NCBI RefSeq assembly: GCF_024171695.1
Contig: NZ_JAMTCF010000006.1
Location: 310,001 to 374,000 of the forward strand
Origin: Actinosynnema pretiosum
GTDB lineage: Bacteria; Actinomycetota; Actinomycetes; Mycobacteriales; Pseudonocardiaceae
DNA length: 64,000 nucleotides
Direction: 5' to 3'
Positions 35,591 to 43,613 of the stretch are shown here, one piece after another. Under the pieces are notes generated by a model. The model had not been told where the DNA came from. It ran no database searches and saw only the letters and a list, made by a program, of their open reading frames with translations. Numbering within the stretch: position 1 is the first letter of the stretch; each line of letters begins with the position of its first letter. A program made the position numbers and the translations under genes.

Positions 35591-36139
35591 TCAGCGGTGC
35601 CACTCCTGGTCGGCCCAGGCCGGGTCGAGCGGGGTGCCCGCGAGGTGGTTGGTGTAGTTGGACAGGGTCTTCATGCCGACGCCGAGGACGACGTCGAGCA
35701 CGTGGCGTCGGGTGTGCCCGGCGGCCAGGAAGCGCTCCACGACGTCGTCTGCGACGAAGCCCCGGTCGGCGACGACGGCGCGGGTGAGGGCGCGGACCGC
35801 GTCGAGCGACTCGTCGGGCAGCGGGTCGCCGGCGCGCAGCGCGGCGACCACGGCCGCGTCGACCCCGGACTTGAGGGCGAGGGCGGAGTGGGCGGCGACG
35901 CAGTAGCCGCAGTCGTTCTCGACGCTGGCGGCCAGCCACACGACGTGCTTGGCGGGCGCGGGCAGGGAGGAGCGGCCGAACTGCTCGGCGAGCGCCTGGT
36001 AGCCGGCGAGCAGCTCGGGCGACTCGGCCATGACGGCGGCCAGGCCGGTGACGGCGCCGGTCCGGTTCCTGGCGGCGGCCAGCAGCGGCCGGGACCGCTC
36101 GGGGGCGGTGGTCTCGTCGTGCGCGGTGAACTGGGCCAT
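35591..36139 (-). CDS. AhpD-like protein (2 of 4)
   Basis: 182 residues, uncharacterised-peroxidase-related/CMD type with the motif ENDCGYCVAAHSALALKSG (CxxC-H). AhpD-fold proteins reduce peroxides or disulfides through the CxxC pair. A cluster box lies at 36265-36281. It is first in a unit with the SRPBCC-DUF899 gene, which also carries a CxxC, suggesting a joint thiol-redox role. Confidence 0.85.
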   Translation of the reverse strand: MAQFTAHDETTAPERSRPLLAAARNRTGAVTGLAAVMAESPELLAGYQALAEQFGRSSLPAPAKHVVWLAASVENDCGYCVAAHSALALKSGVDAAVVAALRAGDPLPDESLDAVRALTRAVVADRGFVADDVVERFLAAGHTRRHVLDVVLGVGMKTLSNYTNHLAGTPLDPAWADQEWHR

Positions 36140-36264
36140 GTGCCGCGACCTCCTCGGCTCGGGGCGCGCCCGCCGGGACGCGGGGCGTCGCCGCGCTGCG
36201 GGACGCCGGGGTGGGCGCGCGGGTCCGGAGCGCGGTCCGATCGTGGCACCGCGCCGGTCGCGGG

Positions 36265-36281
36265 CGCTTGTTCCAGAGTGC
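36265..36281 (-). promoter_or_regulatory. cluster box 5, upstream of AhpD/DUF899 unit
   Basis: The minus strand reads GCACTCTGGAACAAGCG. After 27 nt comes TGCCACGATCGG. Confidence 0.65.
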
Positions 36282-36287
36282 TGTGCG

Positions 36288-36335
36288 CGCCGGGGGGCGG
36301 GCGCTCGACGGGCCGTCGACCGCCCGCCCCCGGCG
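36288..36335. terminator. long hairpin terminator after the MFS gene
   Basis: Arms 36288-36303 and 36321-36335 pair with one bulged G, and an inner TCGAC/GTCGA stem extends the structure. It lies 1 bp after the MFS stop and just before box 5, so it separates the two units. Confidence 0.7.
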
Positions 36336-36336
36336 G

Positions 36337-37614
36337 TCAGGCGGTCGTGGGCCCGGTGCTCGCCCGGTCCCCCGCGTCCGCCTGGGCGGCTCCGGTCCGC
36401 GCGGGGGCGGCCGGGGTGGTCACCGGCGGGCGGAGCAGGGTCGCCGCCCAGGCCAGGGGGATGGCCACCACGCCGATGAGCAGGCCCGTCAGCACCGCGC
36501 TCGACGCGTCGCCGTCGATCGCCAGGCCGCACACCGCAGAGCCGACCGCGATGCCCACGTTCGCCGCCGACGCGGGCAGCGCCGACGCCAGCTGGCTGCC
36601 CGGCCCGGCCAGTTCGAGGACCCGGTACTGGTAGGCGGGGACGGCGCCCTGGGCGAACAGGCCCCAGGCGACCAGGGCCAGCGCCACCACCACCGGTGAC
36701 GTGCCGCCGAGGTACAGGGCCAGCAGGGCGCCCACCGTGCCCACGCCGCCCACGAGCATGGTGCGGGCGGCGCCGCGGTCGGCGAAGCGGCCACCGTTGA
36801 AGGAGCCGATGGCGGCGGCCACGCCGTAGCAGAGCAGGAACACGCTGACCAGCGCGCCGGAGACGCCGGTGACCCGCTCCAGGAACGGAACCAGGTAGGT
36901 CAACGCGCCGTACGACGAGGCGAACAGCAGGGCGCCGAGCAGCAGCACGGTCAGCACCCTCGGGGCGAACGCGTACCTGGCCTGGTCGCCCGCGCTGCCC
37001 CCGGTGGGCTCGGGCAGGCGCGGGATGACGGCGGCCACGGCGGCGCACGCCACCAGGCTGAGGAGGGTGATGGCCACGAACGAGTTGCGCCAGCCGAGGC
37101 CTTGGCCGACCAGCGTGCCGAGCGGGGCGCCCAGCGCGGCGGACAGGGCGAAGCCGGAGAAGACCACCGAGATCGCCCGGCCAGCGCGGTTCTCCGGCAC
37201 GACGGCGACGGCGGCGATGAAGGCCACCGCCACGTACAGGCCGTGCAGCGAGCCGGTGAGGACCCTGGCGACGAGGAACGGCGCGAACTGGCCGAGGAGC
37301 ACCGGGACGACGTTGATCACCGCGAACAGGGCGAGCGCGCCGATCAGGGTGACCCGCTTGTCGAGCCGGATGGTGAGGGCGGTGAGCAGCGGGCCGCCGA
37401 TGGCCACGCCCAGCGCGTACGCGGTGACCAGGGTGCCGGTCGTGGGGATGGAGACGTCGAGGTCGGTGGCGATGAGGTTGAGCACGCCGACCATGAGCAG
37501 CTCCGCCGTGCCGAGCACGAACGAGCCGACGAAGAGCGCCGATAACAGCAGTCTCGCCTTCCCGCTGGTCCTGCCGAGCGTCTCGTCGTCCGTGCCCGCC
37601 TGCTGTGCGCTCAT
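36337..37614 (-). CDS. MFS drug exporter
   Basis: 425 residues, 12 TM segments, DHA1-like (FVLGTAELLMVGVLNLIATDLDVS in TM1 and the following loop). It is divergent from an HxlR-family regulator across a perfect palindrome at 37671-37695, not a cluster box. In this position it is a candidate exporter/self-protection gene for the cluster product, induced through HxlR. Confidence 0.88.
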   Translation of the reverse strand: MSAQQAGTDDETLGRTSGKARLLLSALFVGSFVLGTAELLMVGVLNLIATDLDVSIPTTGTLVTAYALGVAIGGPLLTALTIRLDKRVTLIGALALFAVINVVPVLLGQFAPFLVARVLTGSLHGLYVAVAFIAAVAVVPENRAGRAISVVFSGFALSAALGAPLGTLVGQGLGWRNSFVAITLLSLVACAAVAAVIPRLPEPTGGSAGDQARYAFAPRVLTVLLLGALLFASSYGALTYLVPFLERVTGVSGALVSVFLLCYGVAAAIGSFNGGRFADRGAARTMLVGGVGTVGALLALYLGGTSPVVVALALVAWGLFAQGAVPAYQYRVLELAGPGSQLASALPASAANVGIAVGSAVCGLAIDGDASSAVLTGLLIGVVAIPLAWAATLLRPPVTTPAAPARTGAAQADAGDRASTGPTTA

Positions 37615-37670
37615 GGGTGCCTTCCGTCGGGTGCGGTGGGTGCGCGGCGCGGCGGCACCGCCGCCCGCAA

Positions 37671-37695
37671 GACCGGTTGCGTTTTACAACCGGTC
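37671..37695. promoter_or_regulatory. HxlR operator palindrome
   Basis: GACCGGTTG, 7 nt (CGTTTTA), CAACCGGTC: perfect 9-bp arms around an AT-rich centre, 57 bp upstream of the MFS start and 149 bp from the HxlR start. It is the likely site of the adjacent regulator. Confidence 0.6.
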
Positions 37696-37843
37696 GAACC
37701 GTAGCAGGGCTATGGCCGCCGTCACAGCGACGCGCGGCGCCCGTTCGGACGCTTTCCCCCGGAGCAACGCCCCGGCGGCGATCGCGCGGCGGGCGCGAGC
37801 GCGGGTAGCGTGATCGGCGGGACCGGTTCGGGGAGGTGGCTGG

Positions 37844-38413
37844 GTGCGCAGGGACACGAGGTCCACCTGCCCGGTGAACCTGTCGCTGGAGATCTTCGGC
37901 GACCGGTGGACGCTGCTGGTGCTGCGGGACGTGGCGTTCCTGGGCGCGCGGCACTTCCGCGAGCTGCTGGCCGGTCCGGAGCGGATCTCCTCGAACATCC
38001 TGGCCGACCGGCTCGCGGTGCTGGTGGAGCACGGGATGCTGACCAGGAGCGGCGACCCCTCGCACCGGCAGAAGGTGGTCTACAGCCTCACCGAGCGCTC
38101 GATCGCCCTGGTGCCGGTGTTCGCGCAGCTGGGCATCTGGGGCGTGCGGCACCTGGGGGCGGGCGACGAGTACGCCGCGCGCACCGGGGTGCTGGCCTCG
38201 GGCGGGCCCGCGCTGTGGGAGGAGTTCATGGACGAGCTGCGGGAGACCCACCTGGGTCCGGCCGCGCGGCTGGCTCCGCGCGGGCCCGGTCCCTCCGTGG
38301 GGGAACGGCTGGACCGGGCCTACCTGGCCGCGCTGGCCGAGGTCGAAGCGGCGGAGGCGGCGGAGGCCGGGCGGGCGGAGGCGGGGCGGGAGCCCGCTCA
38401 GCGCGAGGCGTAG
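37844..38413 (+). CDS. HxlR-family transcriptional regulator
   Basis: 189 residues, winged-helix HxlR/MarR-like domain: STCPVNLSLEIFGDRWTLLVLRDVAF with the family's early Cys, RISSNILADRLAVLVEHGMLTR recognition region and QKVVYSLTERS wing. The C-terminal 40 residues are an Ala/Glu-rich tail. GTG 37844 follows GGGAGG. It probably senses a reactive or aromatic molecule and controls the divergent MFS gene. Its 3' end overlaps the convergent hydrolase gene by 16 bp. Confidence 0.88.
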   Translation: MRRDTRSTCPVNLSLEIFGDRWTLLVLRDVAFLGARHFRELLAGPERISSNILADRLAVLVEHGMLTRSGDPSHRQKVVYSLTERSIALVPVFAQLGIWGVRHLGAGDEYAARTGVLASGGPALWEEFMDELRETHLGPAARLAPRGPGPSVGERLDRAYLAALAEVEAAEAAEAGRAEAGREPAQREA

Positions 38414-39420
38414 CGCTCGACCAGCGCGGCGACGGCGTCGGGGCGGTGGTCCAGCAGGTAGTGGTCGCTGCCCTCGACCACCTCGGAGCGCACGTCCGCC
38501 GCGCCCAGGTCGCGCAGGCCGCGCACGACGTCGGGGCCGATGCCGGCGAAGATCGACCGGTCCCCCGCCACCCACACCAGCGGCACGTCCAGCCGCTCGC
38601 GGCGCGCGGCGTTGAACTCCGCGTTCGCCGGGAACGCCCGGTACAGCTCGAACCCGGCGCGCAGCCGCGCCTTGGGCCGGTAGGCGCGGCTGTAGCGGGC
38701 CACCTCGGCGTCGCTGAAGGTCGGCGCGGGCAGCGCGAACCTCAGGTACACCTCCTGCCTGCCGTCGATCAGGTCCTCGGCCAGCCCTGGGGCCTGGTGG
38801 AACCCGAGGTGCCAGAGCCCGGCGGTGCTCGCGCTCCACGGCTCGACGCCGGGCAGCGGCACGTCCAGCACCATCGCGCCGCGCGTGGTGGCGGGGTTGA
38901 GCCGGGCGTAGGCGTAGGCGACCATGCCGCCGATGTCGTGGCCGACGACGTGCACCGGGCCGAGGTCGAGCCGCCGCACGAGCTGGCGCAGGTCCTCGGC
39001 CAGGTTCGGGGCGTCGTAGCCGCCGGGGGTCGGGGTGGAGCCGCCGATGCCGCGCAGGTCCACGGCGACGACGGTGAACCGGCGGGCCAGGCGCGGCATG
39101 ACCTCCCGGTACTCGGACCAGTCCTGCGGGTGCCCGTGCACCAGCAGCACGGCGGGGCCCCGGCCGCCCCGGACGTAGTGCAGCGAGGTGCCGTTGACCC
39201 GCGCCGAACCGGAGGAGAACCCAGGACCCAGGCCGGCGACCAGGCGCTCGTTCTGGGCCCGGTGCCCGGTCTCGGCGGCGCGGTCGGACTCGGCGTGGAA
39301 CGCCCCGGCGGGGCCTGGTCCGGCGGGTCCGCCCGCCGGGGACGGTTCCGCGACGCCGGTGCTCGCGGTGAGCGAGAGCAGCAGCGCGACGAGCGCGAGC
39401 AGCGTTCTGTACTTGCCCAT
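38398..39420 (-). CDS. secreted alpha/beta hydrolase (epoxide hydrolase/haloalkane dehalogenase-like)
   Basis: 340 residues. A signal peptide (MGKYRTLLALVALLLSLTAS) is followed by an alpha/beta hydrolase domain with HGHPQDWSEYR oxyanion region, Asp nucleophile in VVGHDIGGMVAYA and a C-terminal GSDHYLLDHRP His. An Asp nucleophile points to epoxide hydrolase or dehalogenase chemistry rather than esterase. Export suggests action outside the membrane, possibly detoxifying an epoxide-bearing product; this is inference. A terminator at 39516 separates it from the glycosyltransferase unit, and no cluster box is visible. Confidence 0.85.
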   Translation of the reverse strand: MGKYRTLLALVALLLSLTASTGVAEPSPAGGPAGPGPAGAFHAESDRAAETGHRAQNERLVAGLGPGFSSGSARVNGTSLHYVRGGRGPAVLLVHGHPQDWSEYREVMPRLARRFTVVAVDLRGIGGSTPTPGGYDAPNLAEDLRQLVRRLDLGPVHVVGHDIGGMVAYAYARLNPATTRGAMVLDVPLPGVEPWSASTAGLWHLGFHQAPGLAEDLIDGRQEVYLRFALPAPTFSDAEVARYSRAYRPKARLRAGFELYRAFPANAEFNAARRERLDVPLVWVAGDRSIFAGIGPDVVRGLRDLGAADVRSEVVEGSDHYLLDHRPDAVAALVERYASR

Positions 39421-39515
39421 GCCGACTTACCTCCGTCGTCCTGCGGGAAGGGCGGCGGCGGGCCGCGTGGCGCCGCACCGCCTTCGGCGGGGCGCGGGCC
39501 AGGGAATGCGGGGTC

Positions 39516-39546
39516 GCCGCGCCGTGGCACGGGGCCACGGCGCGGC
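39516..39546. terminator. 13-bp hairpin terminator after the GT87 gene
   Basis: Perfect 13-bp arms 39516-39528 and 39534-39546 with a 5-nt loop, 25 bp after the minus-strand stop at 39572. Confidence 0.7.
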
Positions 39547-39571
39547 GGGGTTCGGGGCCCGCGGGCCCGGT

Positions 39572-40831
39572 TCAGCTCGCGGGCAGGTGGTCAGCGAGCC
39601 GGGGTTCGGCGCGGCGCAGGGACAGCCCGAGCACGACCAGGAAGGCCGTGCCGCCGAGCACCGGCAGGCTGTTGAGGGCGAGCAGGCCGCCGTCGGACAG
39701 GCTGATCACGCCCACCGCCACGTCGGCCACCGGCGAGTCGTCCAGCAGCGTGATCACCGCCGAGGCGACCAGCAGCGCCCACGCCGCCAGCGCGCCGACG
39801 ACGTGCGCCCGCTCGCCGCGCCGCAGCGCCCACCACAGCCAGGCCGCCACCCCCGGCACCACCCACACCCAGTGGTGCGGCCAGGACACCGGGGACACCA
39901 GCAGGCTGGTGACCGCGCAGGCCAGGATGCCCGCCGCCTCCCGGCCGCGCCTGCTCGCCCACACCGACACCGCGAGCCCTGCGACGCCGACGACGGCGGT
40001 CACCGCCACCCCGAACCACGGCGCGTGCAGCACCCCTGGCAGCTGCCCGAGGACTCCGCGCACCGACTCGTTCCACGGCCCGTGGTCCGGCGGCATCATC
40101 CGGGTGGTGTCCACGGCCAGCCCGGTGAGCCACTGCCCGGTCGGGCCGGGCAGTGCCAGGAACCCGATCAGCGCGGTGGCCAGGAACGTCGCGCCGGACA
40201 CCAGCGCGGCCCTGCGGCGGCCGGTGAGCAGGAAGTACGGGATGAAGATCAGCGGGGTGAGCTTGACGCCCGCCGCGATCCCGATGGCGACGCCCTGCCA
40301 GCGGCCGGGCCGCCGCACCAGGTCGGCGAGCACCAGGATGGTGAGCAGCAGGTTGATCTGCCCGTTGCCGACCATCACCCACACCGGCGCGGTGGGCAGC
40401 GCGGCGGCCGACGCGAGCAGGGTGTACCGGGCGCGGCGGCGCGGGTCCTCGGGGGCGGCGAGCCCGGCGAGCAGCCAGATCGACGCGGTGAGCGCCAGCA
40501 GCGAGGCGAACGTCCACAGCACGAACGCCGGGTGCAGGCCGACGACGGCGACGGCGGTGAACAGCAGGGCGGAGAACGGGGAGTAGATGAACAGCAGGCC
40601 GTCGTCGGTGGCCACGTCGAACGGGGACACGCCGTCGAGCACCGCGCGCCCGCTCACGTCGTAGACCTTGAAGTCGCGCTCCAGCATGGGGATCGCGTCG
40701 CCGAGCGCGAGACCGGCGGCCACCACCGCGGTCACCAGCGCGGCCAGGGCGAGCGCGCCCCACAGCAGGGTGCGCGGCGGGGCCTGCGCCGGGCTCCGCT
40801 CCGGGCTGTCGGGAACAGCGGTACCGGTCAC
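39572..40831 (-). CDS. DUF2029/GT87-family membrane glycosyltransferase
   Basis: 419 residues with about 10-11 TM segments and the GT-C-type early loop LERDFKVYDVSGRAVLDGVSPFD, then VMVGNGQINLLLTILVLADL and AIGIAAGVKLTPLIFIPYFL, typical of polyprenyl-phosphate-mannose-dependent alpha-mannosyltransferases. It adds a sugar from a lipid carrier on the outer face of the membrane. It overlaps the polyprenyl glycosyltransferase gene by 4 bp (GTGA), so donor-making and donor-using enzymes are coupled. Confidence 0.85.
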   Translation of the reverse strand: MTGTAVPDSPERSPAQAPPRTLLWGALALAALVTAVVAAGLALGDAIPMLERDFKVYDVSGRAVLDGVSPFDVATDDGLLFIYSPFSALLFTAVAVVGLHPAFVLWTFASLLALTASIWLLAGLAAPEDPRRRARYTLLASAAALPTAPVWVMVGNGQINLLLTILVLADLVRRPGRWQGVAIGIAAGVKLTPLIFIPYFLLTGRRRAALVSGATFLATALIGFLALPGPTGQWLTGLAVDTTRMMPPDHGPWNESVRGVLGQLPGVLHAPWFGVAVTAVVGVAGLAVSVWASRRGREAAGILACAVTSLLVSPVSWPHHWVWVVPGVAAWLWWALRRGERAHVVGALAAWALLVASAVITLLDDSPVADVAVGVISLSDGGLLALNSLPVLGGTAFLVVLGLSLRRAEPRLADHLPAS

Positions 40832-42114
40832 CTGATCGACTCCTCGCGTTGCCGGGGCACGTGGACCCGCCCCCGCCCTGGTCGGCGGAAGGCGGTGTTC
40901 AGCAGGGCGAACCGCCCGACCGCGCCGACGGCGGACGCGACGAGCAGCACGGCGATCTCGGCCCAGCGGGAGGCGCGGGCCGCGAAGGCGGTCAGCGCGA
41001 GCAGCGAGCCGGAGGTGAAGGCGCAGTACAGCAGGAACACCAGCAGGGCCTGCAGCGGCGAGCGGGAGCGGCCCAGCGAGGTGGAGCGCTGGTGGGCGCT
41101 GGTGGTGAGCAGGGCGCTGAGCGCGACGGCGGCCAGGTTCGCGGGCAGCGGCGGCCACCAGGTGCGGAACGCGGTGTAGAGCACGACGGTGGTGGCGGTG
41201 GCGGCGAACCCGATGACGCAGAACAGCAGCAGAGCGCGCAGCCTGCTCGCCTGGCCGCCGAGCACGGCGTCGGGGTGGGTGGGCGCGGGGGCCGGGCGCG
41301 GCGGCAGGCCGGCGACGTAGGCGGCGCCGGACAGCCTGGCCAGCGCGATCCTGGCCAGGCCGCGCACGTTCGCGGCGGCGGTGCGGGTGACGCGGACCCG
41401 GCTGTCCACGTCCTCCACCCAGTCCACCGGCAGCTCCAGCACGCGCAGCCCGTTGTGCTCGGCGAGCAGCAGCAGCTCGGTGTCGAAGAACCAGGCGTCG
41501 TCCTCGACGTGCCGCAGCAGCGGGCGGACCACGTCGGAGCGGGCCGCCTTGAACCCGCACTGGGCGTCCAGGAAGCGGGTCTTGTGGGTGAGGCGGAGCA
41601 GGGTGTTGTAGCCGCGCGAGATCAGCTCGCGGCGGGCCCCGCGCACGGTGCGCGCGCCGGGGACCAGGCGGGAGCCGATGGCCAGGTCGGAGTGGCCGAC
41701 GGCGAGCGCGGCCAGCAGCGGGACCAGGGCGTCCAGCCCGGTGGACAGGTCGACGTCCATGTAGGCGACCACGGCGGCGGTGCTGCTGATCCACGCGGCC
41801 CGCACGGCGCTGCCCTTGCCGCGCCGGTCCAGGCACACCACGCGCACGCGCGGCAGGGCCTCGGCCAGTTCGAGCGCGATGGCGCGGGTGCGGTCGGTGC
41901 TGCCGCTGTCGGCGACGGTGATGGTCCAGTCGAACGGCAGGTGCTCGGTGAAGTAGGCGTGCAGCACGGCGACGCAGCCGGGCAGGGCGCGCTCCTCGTC
42001 GTGCACCGGGACGACGACGTCGACGGTCACCGAGGACAGCGGCCCCGACCCGCCTGGGGGTCCGGGCGCGCGCTCGTCGGGACCGGGCAGCCGCGTGGTG
42101 GTTCCACCGTCCAT
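40828..42114 (-). CDS. GT2 polyprenyl-phosphate glycosyltransferase fused to GtrA-like membrane domain
   Basis: 428 residues. The N-terminal GT-A domain has VDVVVPVHDEERALPGCV, DSGSTDRT and the DxD-type YMDVDLSTGLDALVP, plus the DPM1-like SRGYNTLLRLTHKTRFLDAQCGFKA. The C-terminal part (about 295-415) has four TM segments like GtrA. It should make a polyprenyl-phosphate sugar and flip or anchor it. A cluster box at 42171-42187 places it under the cluster's control, which is unusual for a cell-envelope-type enzyme. Confidence 0.87.
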   Translation of the reverse strand: MDGGTTTRLPGPDERAPGPPGGSGPLSSVTVDVVVPVHDEERALPGCVAVLHAYFTEHLPFDWTITVADSGSTDRTRAIALELAEALPRVRVVCLDRRGKGSAVRAAWISSTAAVVAYMDVDLSTGLDALVPLLAALAVGHSDLAIGSRLVPGARTVRGARRELISRGYNTLLRLTHKTRFLDAQCGFKAARSDVVRPLLRHVEDDAWFFDTELLLLAEHNGLRVLELPVDWVEDVDSRVRVTRTAAANVRGLARIALARLSGAAYVAGLPPRPAPAPTHPDAVLGGQASRLRALLLFCVIGFAATATTVVLYTAFRTWWPPLPANLAAVALSALLTTSAHQRSTSLGRSRSPLQALLVFLLYCAFTSGSLLALTAFAARASRWAEIAVLLVASAVGAVGRFALLNTAFRRPGRGRVHVPRQREESIR

Positions 42115-42131
42115 CGTCAGCTCCTCGCAGG

Positions 42132-42169
42132 GCCCCCGCCCGGTGACCCTAGGGCTGCCGGGCGGGGGC
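42132..42169. terminator. 12-bp hairpin overlapping the glycosyltransferase promoter
   Basis: Perfect 12-bp arms 42132-42143 and 42158-42169. The 14-nt loop holds TAGGGT on the minus strand, the -10-like element spaced 27-29 nt from box 6. It may end the transcript of monooxygenase D and at the same time shape the next promoter. Confidence 0.55.
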
Positions 42170-42170
42170 G

Positions 42171-42187
42171 GGCTTCTTCCAGAGTGC
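42171..42187 (-). promoter_or_regulatory. cluster box 6, upstream of glycosyltransferases
   Basis: The minus strand reads GCACTCTGGAAGAAGCC, 57 bp before the ATG at 42114. Confidence 0.6.
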
Positions 42188-42242
42188 GCTTTTCTGCACC
42201 GGGTGGGACCGGTGCGGCGGCGGGAGCGGCGGCGGGCGGCGG

Positions 42243-43421
42243 TTACAGGAACTGGGTGTTCGGCTCCAGGCCGCACGCGACCCGGCCGTACAGCTCCAGG
42301 TTCGTGTCGGGGTGCGCGAACGCGTGCAGGCTGGAGGTCTGGCTGTCGCGGGCGATCCGCTGCATCGGCACGGTGGTCAGGGTGGACGAGGCCCCGCTGG
42401 CGTCGGCCAGGATGTCCACCGCCTCCTTGGCCCGCTGCACGCCGACGCCGAGGTCGAGCCGTGCGCCCACCCGGTCCTGCACCGACCACGGCGCGCCGGT
42501 CTTCGCGTCGACCCGCGCGGCGACCCGGTGCACGTGGAACCCGGACTCGTCGATGCGGGCCTGCGCGTCGGCGACCCGCAGGTGGGTGATCGGGGCGTGC
42601 GCCTGCCGCTCGTAGTCGGTGTAGGTGATGCCCCTGGTGGGCAGGCGCTCGAAGAAGGCCTGCCGCGCGGCGCGGGCGAGGCCGTAGGCGGTCGCGCTGG
42701 TCACCGCGCACGCCCACGGCAGGAACGGCACGTTCCACAGCCGCGAGGCCGCGTTGGTCGCCGAGCGGTGCCTGCCCTCGCGCATCACCGGGGCCATGGG
42801 CAGCACGCGCGCGTCGGGCACGAACACGTCCTTCGCGGTGGTGGTGACGCTGCCGGTGCCGCGCAGGCCCGACGAGTGCCAGTCGTCCACGACCTCCATG
42901 TCGGCGAGCGGCACCAGCACCAGCACCGGCTCCGGGTCGGCGCCCTCGGCGGCGCGGACGGCGGCGTGCGCGTTCCAGCCGCTCTGCCTGGCCCCGGTGT
43001 TGAAGCTCCAGCGGCCGTTGAGCACGACGCCGCCGTCGGTGGGCACGCCGACGCCGTGCGGGGCGAACGTGCCGCAGATCCGGGTGTCGCCGGAGGCGAG
43101 GACCTCGTCCTGCACCTCGTCCGGGAACAGGCCCGCCAGCCAGGTGCTGATGTTCCAGACCGTGGCGACCCAGCTGGCCGCGCCGTCGCCGAGCGCGATC
43201 TCGGACAGCACGTCGACCAGGGTGGTGGTGTCGCACTCGTGGCCGCCGTAGCGGGCGGGCAGGGTGAGCTTGAGCAGTCCGGCGTCGGCGAGCGCCGCGA
43301 TCGCGTCCGGGTGCAGGACGCGGTTCTCCTCCTGCCAGGTCGCGTGCTTAGCCAGCGCGGGCGCCAGCTCGGCGGCCCTGCCGACCAGCTCGTCGCGCGA
43401 GAGCGCGGTGGTGTTGTTCAT
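42243..43421 (-). CDS. acyl-CoA-dehydrogenase-fold flavin monooxygenase D
   Basis: 392 residues, fourth paralogue and the most divergent: HATWQEENRVLHPDAIAALA, WSFNTGARQSGWNAH, VDDWHSSGLRGTGSVTTTAKDVF, then DASGASSTLTTVPMQRIARD and YGRVACGLEPNTQFL. The SSIY segment of A-C is SSTL here. It has its own cluster box (43570-43586). As with the others it should depend on a separate flavin reductase. Confidence 0.88.
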   Translation of the reverse strand: MNNTTALSRDELVGRAAELAPALAKHATWQEENRVLHPDAIAALADAGLLKLTLPARYGGHECDTTTLVDVLSEIALGDGAASWVATVWNISTWLAGLFPDEVQDEVLASGDTRICGTFAPHGVGVPTDGGVVLNGRWSFNTGARQSGWNAHAAVRAAEGADPEPVLVLVPLADMEVVDDWHSSGLRGTGSVTTTAKDVFVPDARVLPMAPVMREGRHRSATNAASRLWNVPFLPWACAVTSATAYGLARAARQAFFERLPTRGITYTDYERQAHAPITHLRVADAQARIDESGFHVHRVAARVDAKTGAPWSVQDRVGARLDLGVGVQRAKEAVDILADASGASSTLTTVPMQRIARDSQTSSLHAFAHPDTNLELYGRVACGLEPNTQFL

Positions 43422-43569
43422 CAGTGGCTCCGTCACGTGTCCGCCGGTCCGGTGATCGCGCGGGACCGGGCGTTTCCGGGGATGGGGGTTCTGCGGCGGC
43501 CGGGCCACCCGCTGCGGCGGCCTGGGTGGTGGAGGTGGAACCGATAGTGGCACCGCGCGGTACCGCAAG

Positions 43570-43586
43570 GCGTCTTCCAGGTTGCC
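43570..43586 (-). promoter_or_regulatory. cluster box 7, upstream of monooxygenase D
   Basis: The minus strand reads GGCAACCTGGAAGACGC. After exactly 27 nt comes TGCCACTATCGG. Confidence 0.65.
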
Positions 43587-43613
43587 CGGCTGCCGCGCCC
43601 GGCTCGTCCGCGC

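Noticed and set aside
35591-39538. Long minus-strand frames spanning several genes (for example 1,315 codons to 39,538; 995 codons at 32,952-35,939).
   Set aside because: They join a real gene at their 3' end to shadow frames of neighbours; true starts with ribosome-binding sites lie at the positions given in the features.
30356-43421. Annotation of the four paralogues as fatty acyl-CoA dehydrogenases.
   Set aside because: The fold is shared, but the pairing with E6-like flavin reductases and the lack of other beta-oxidation genes fit flavin-dependent monooxygenases better; kept as an alternative in the entries.
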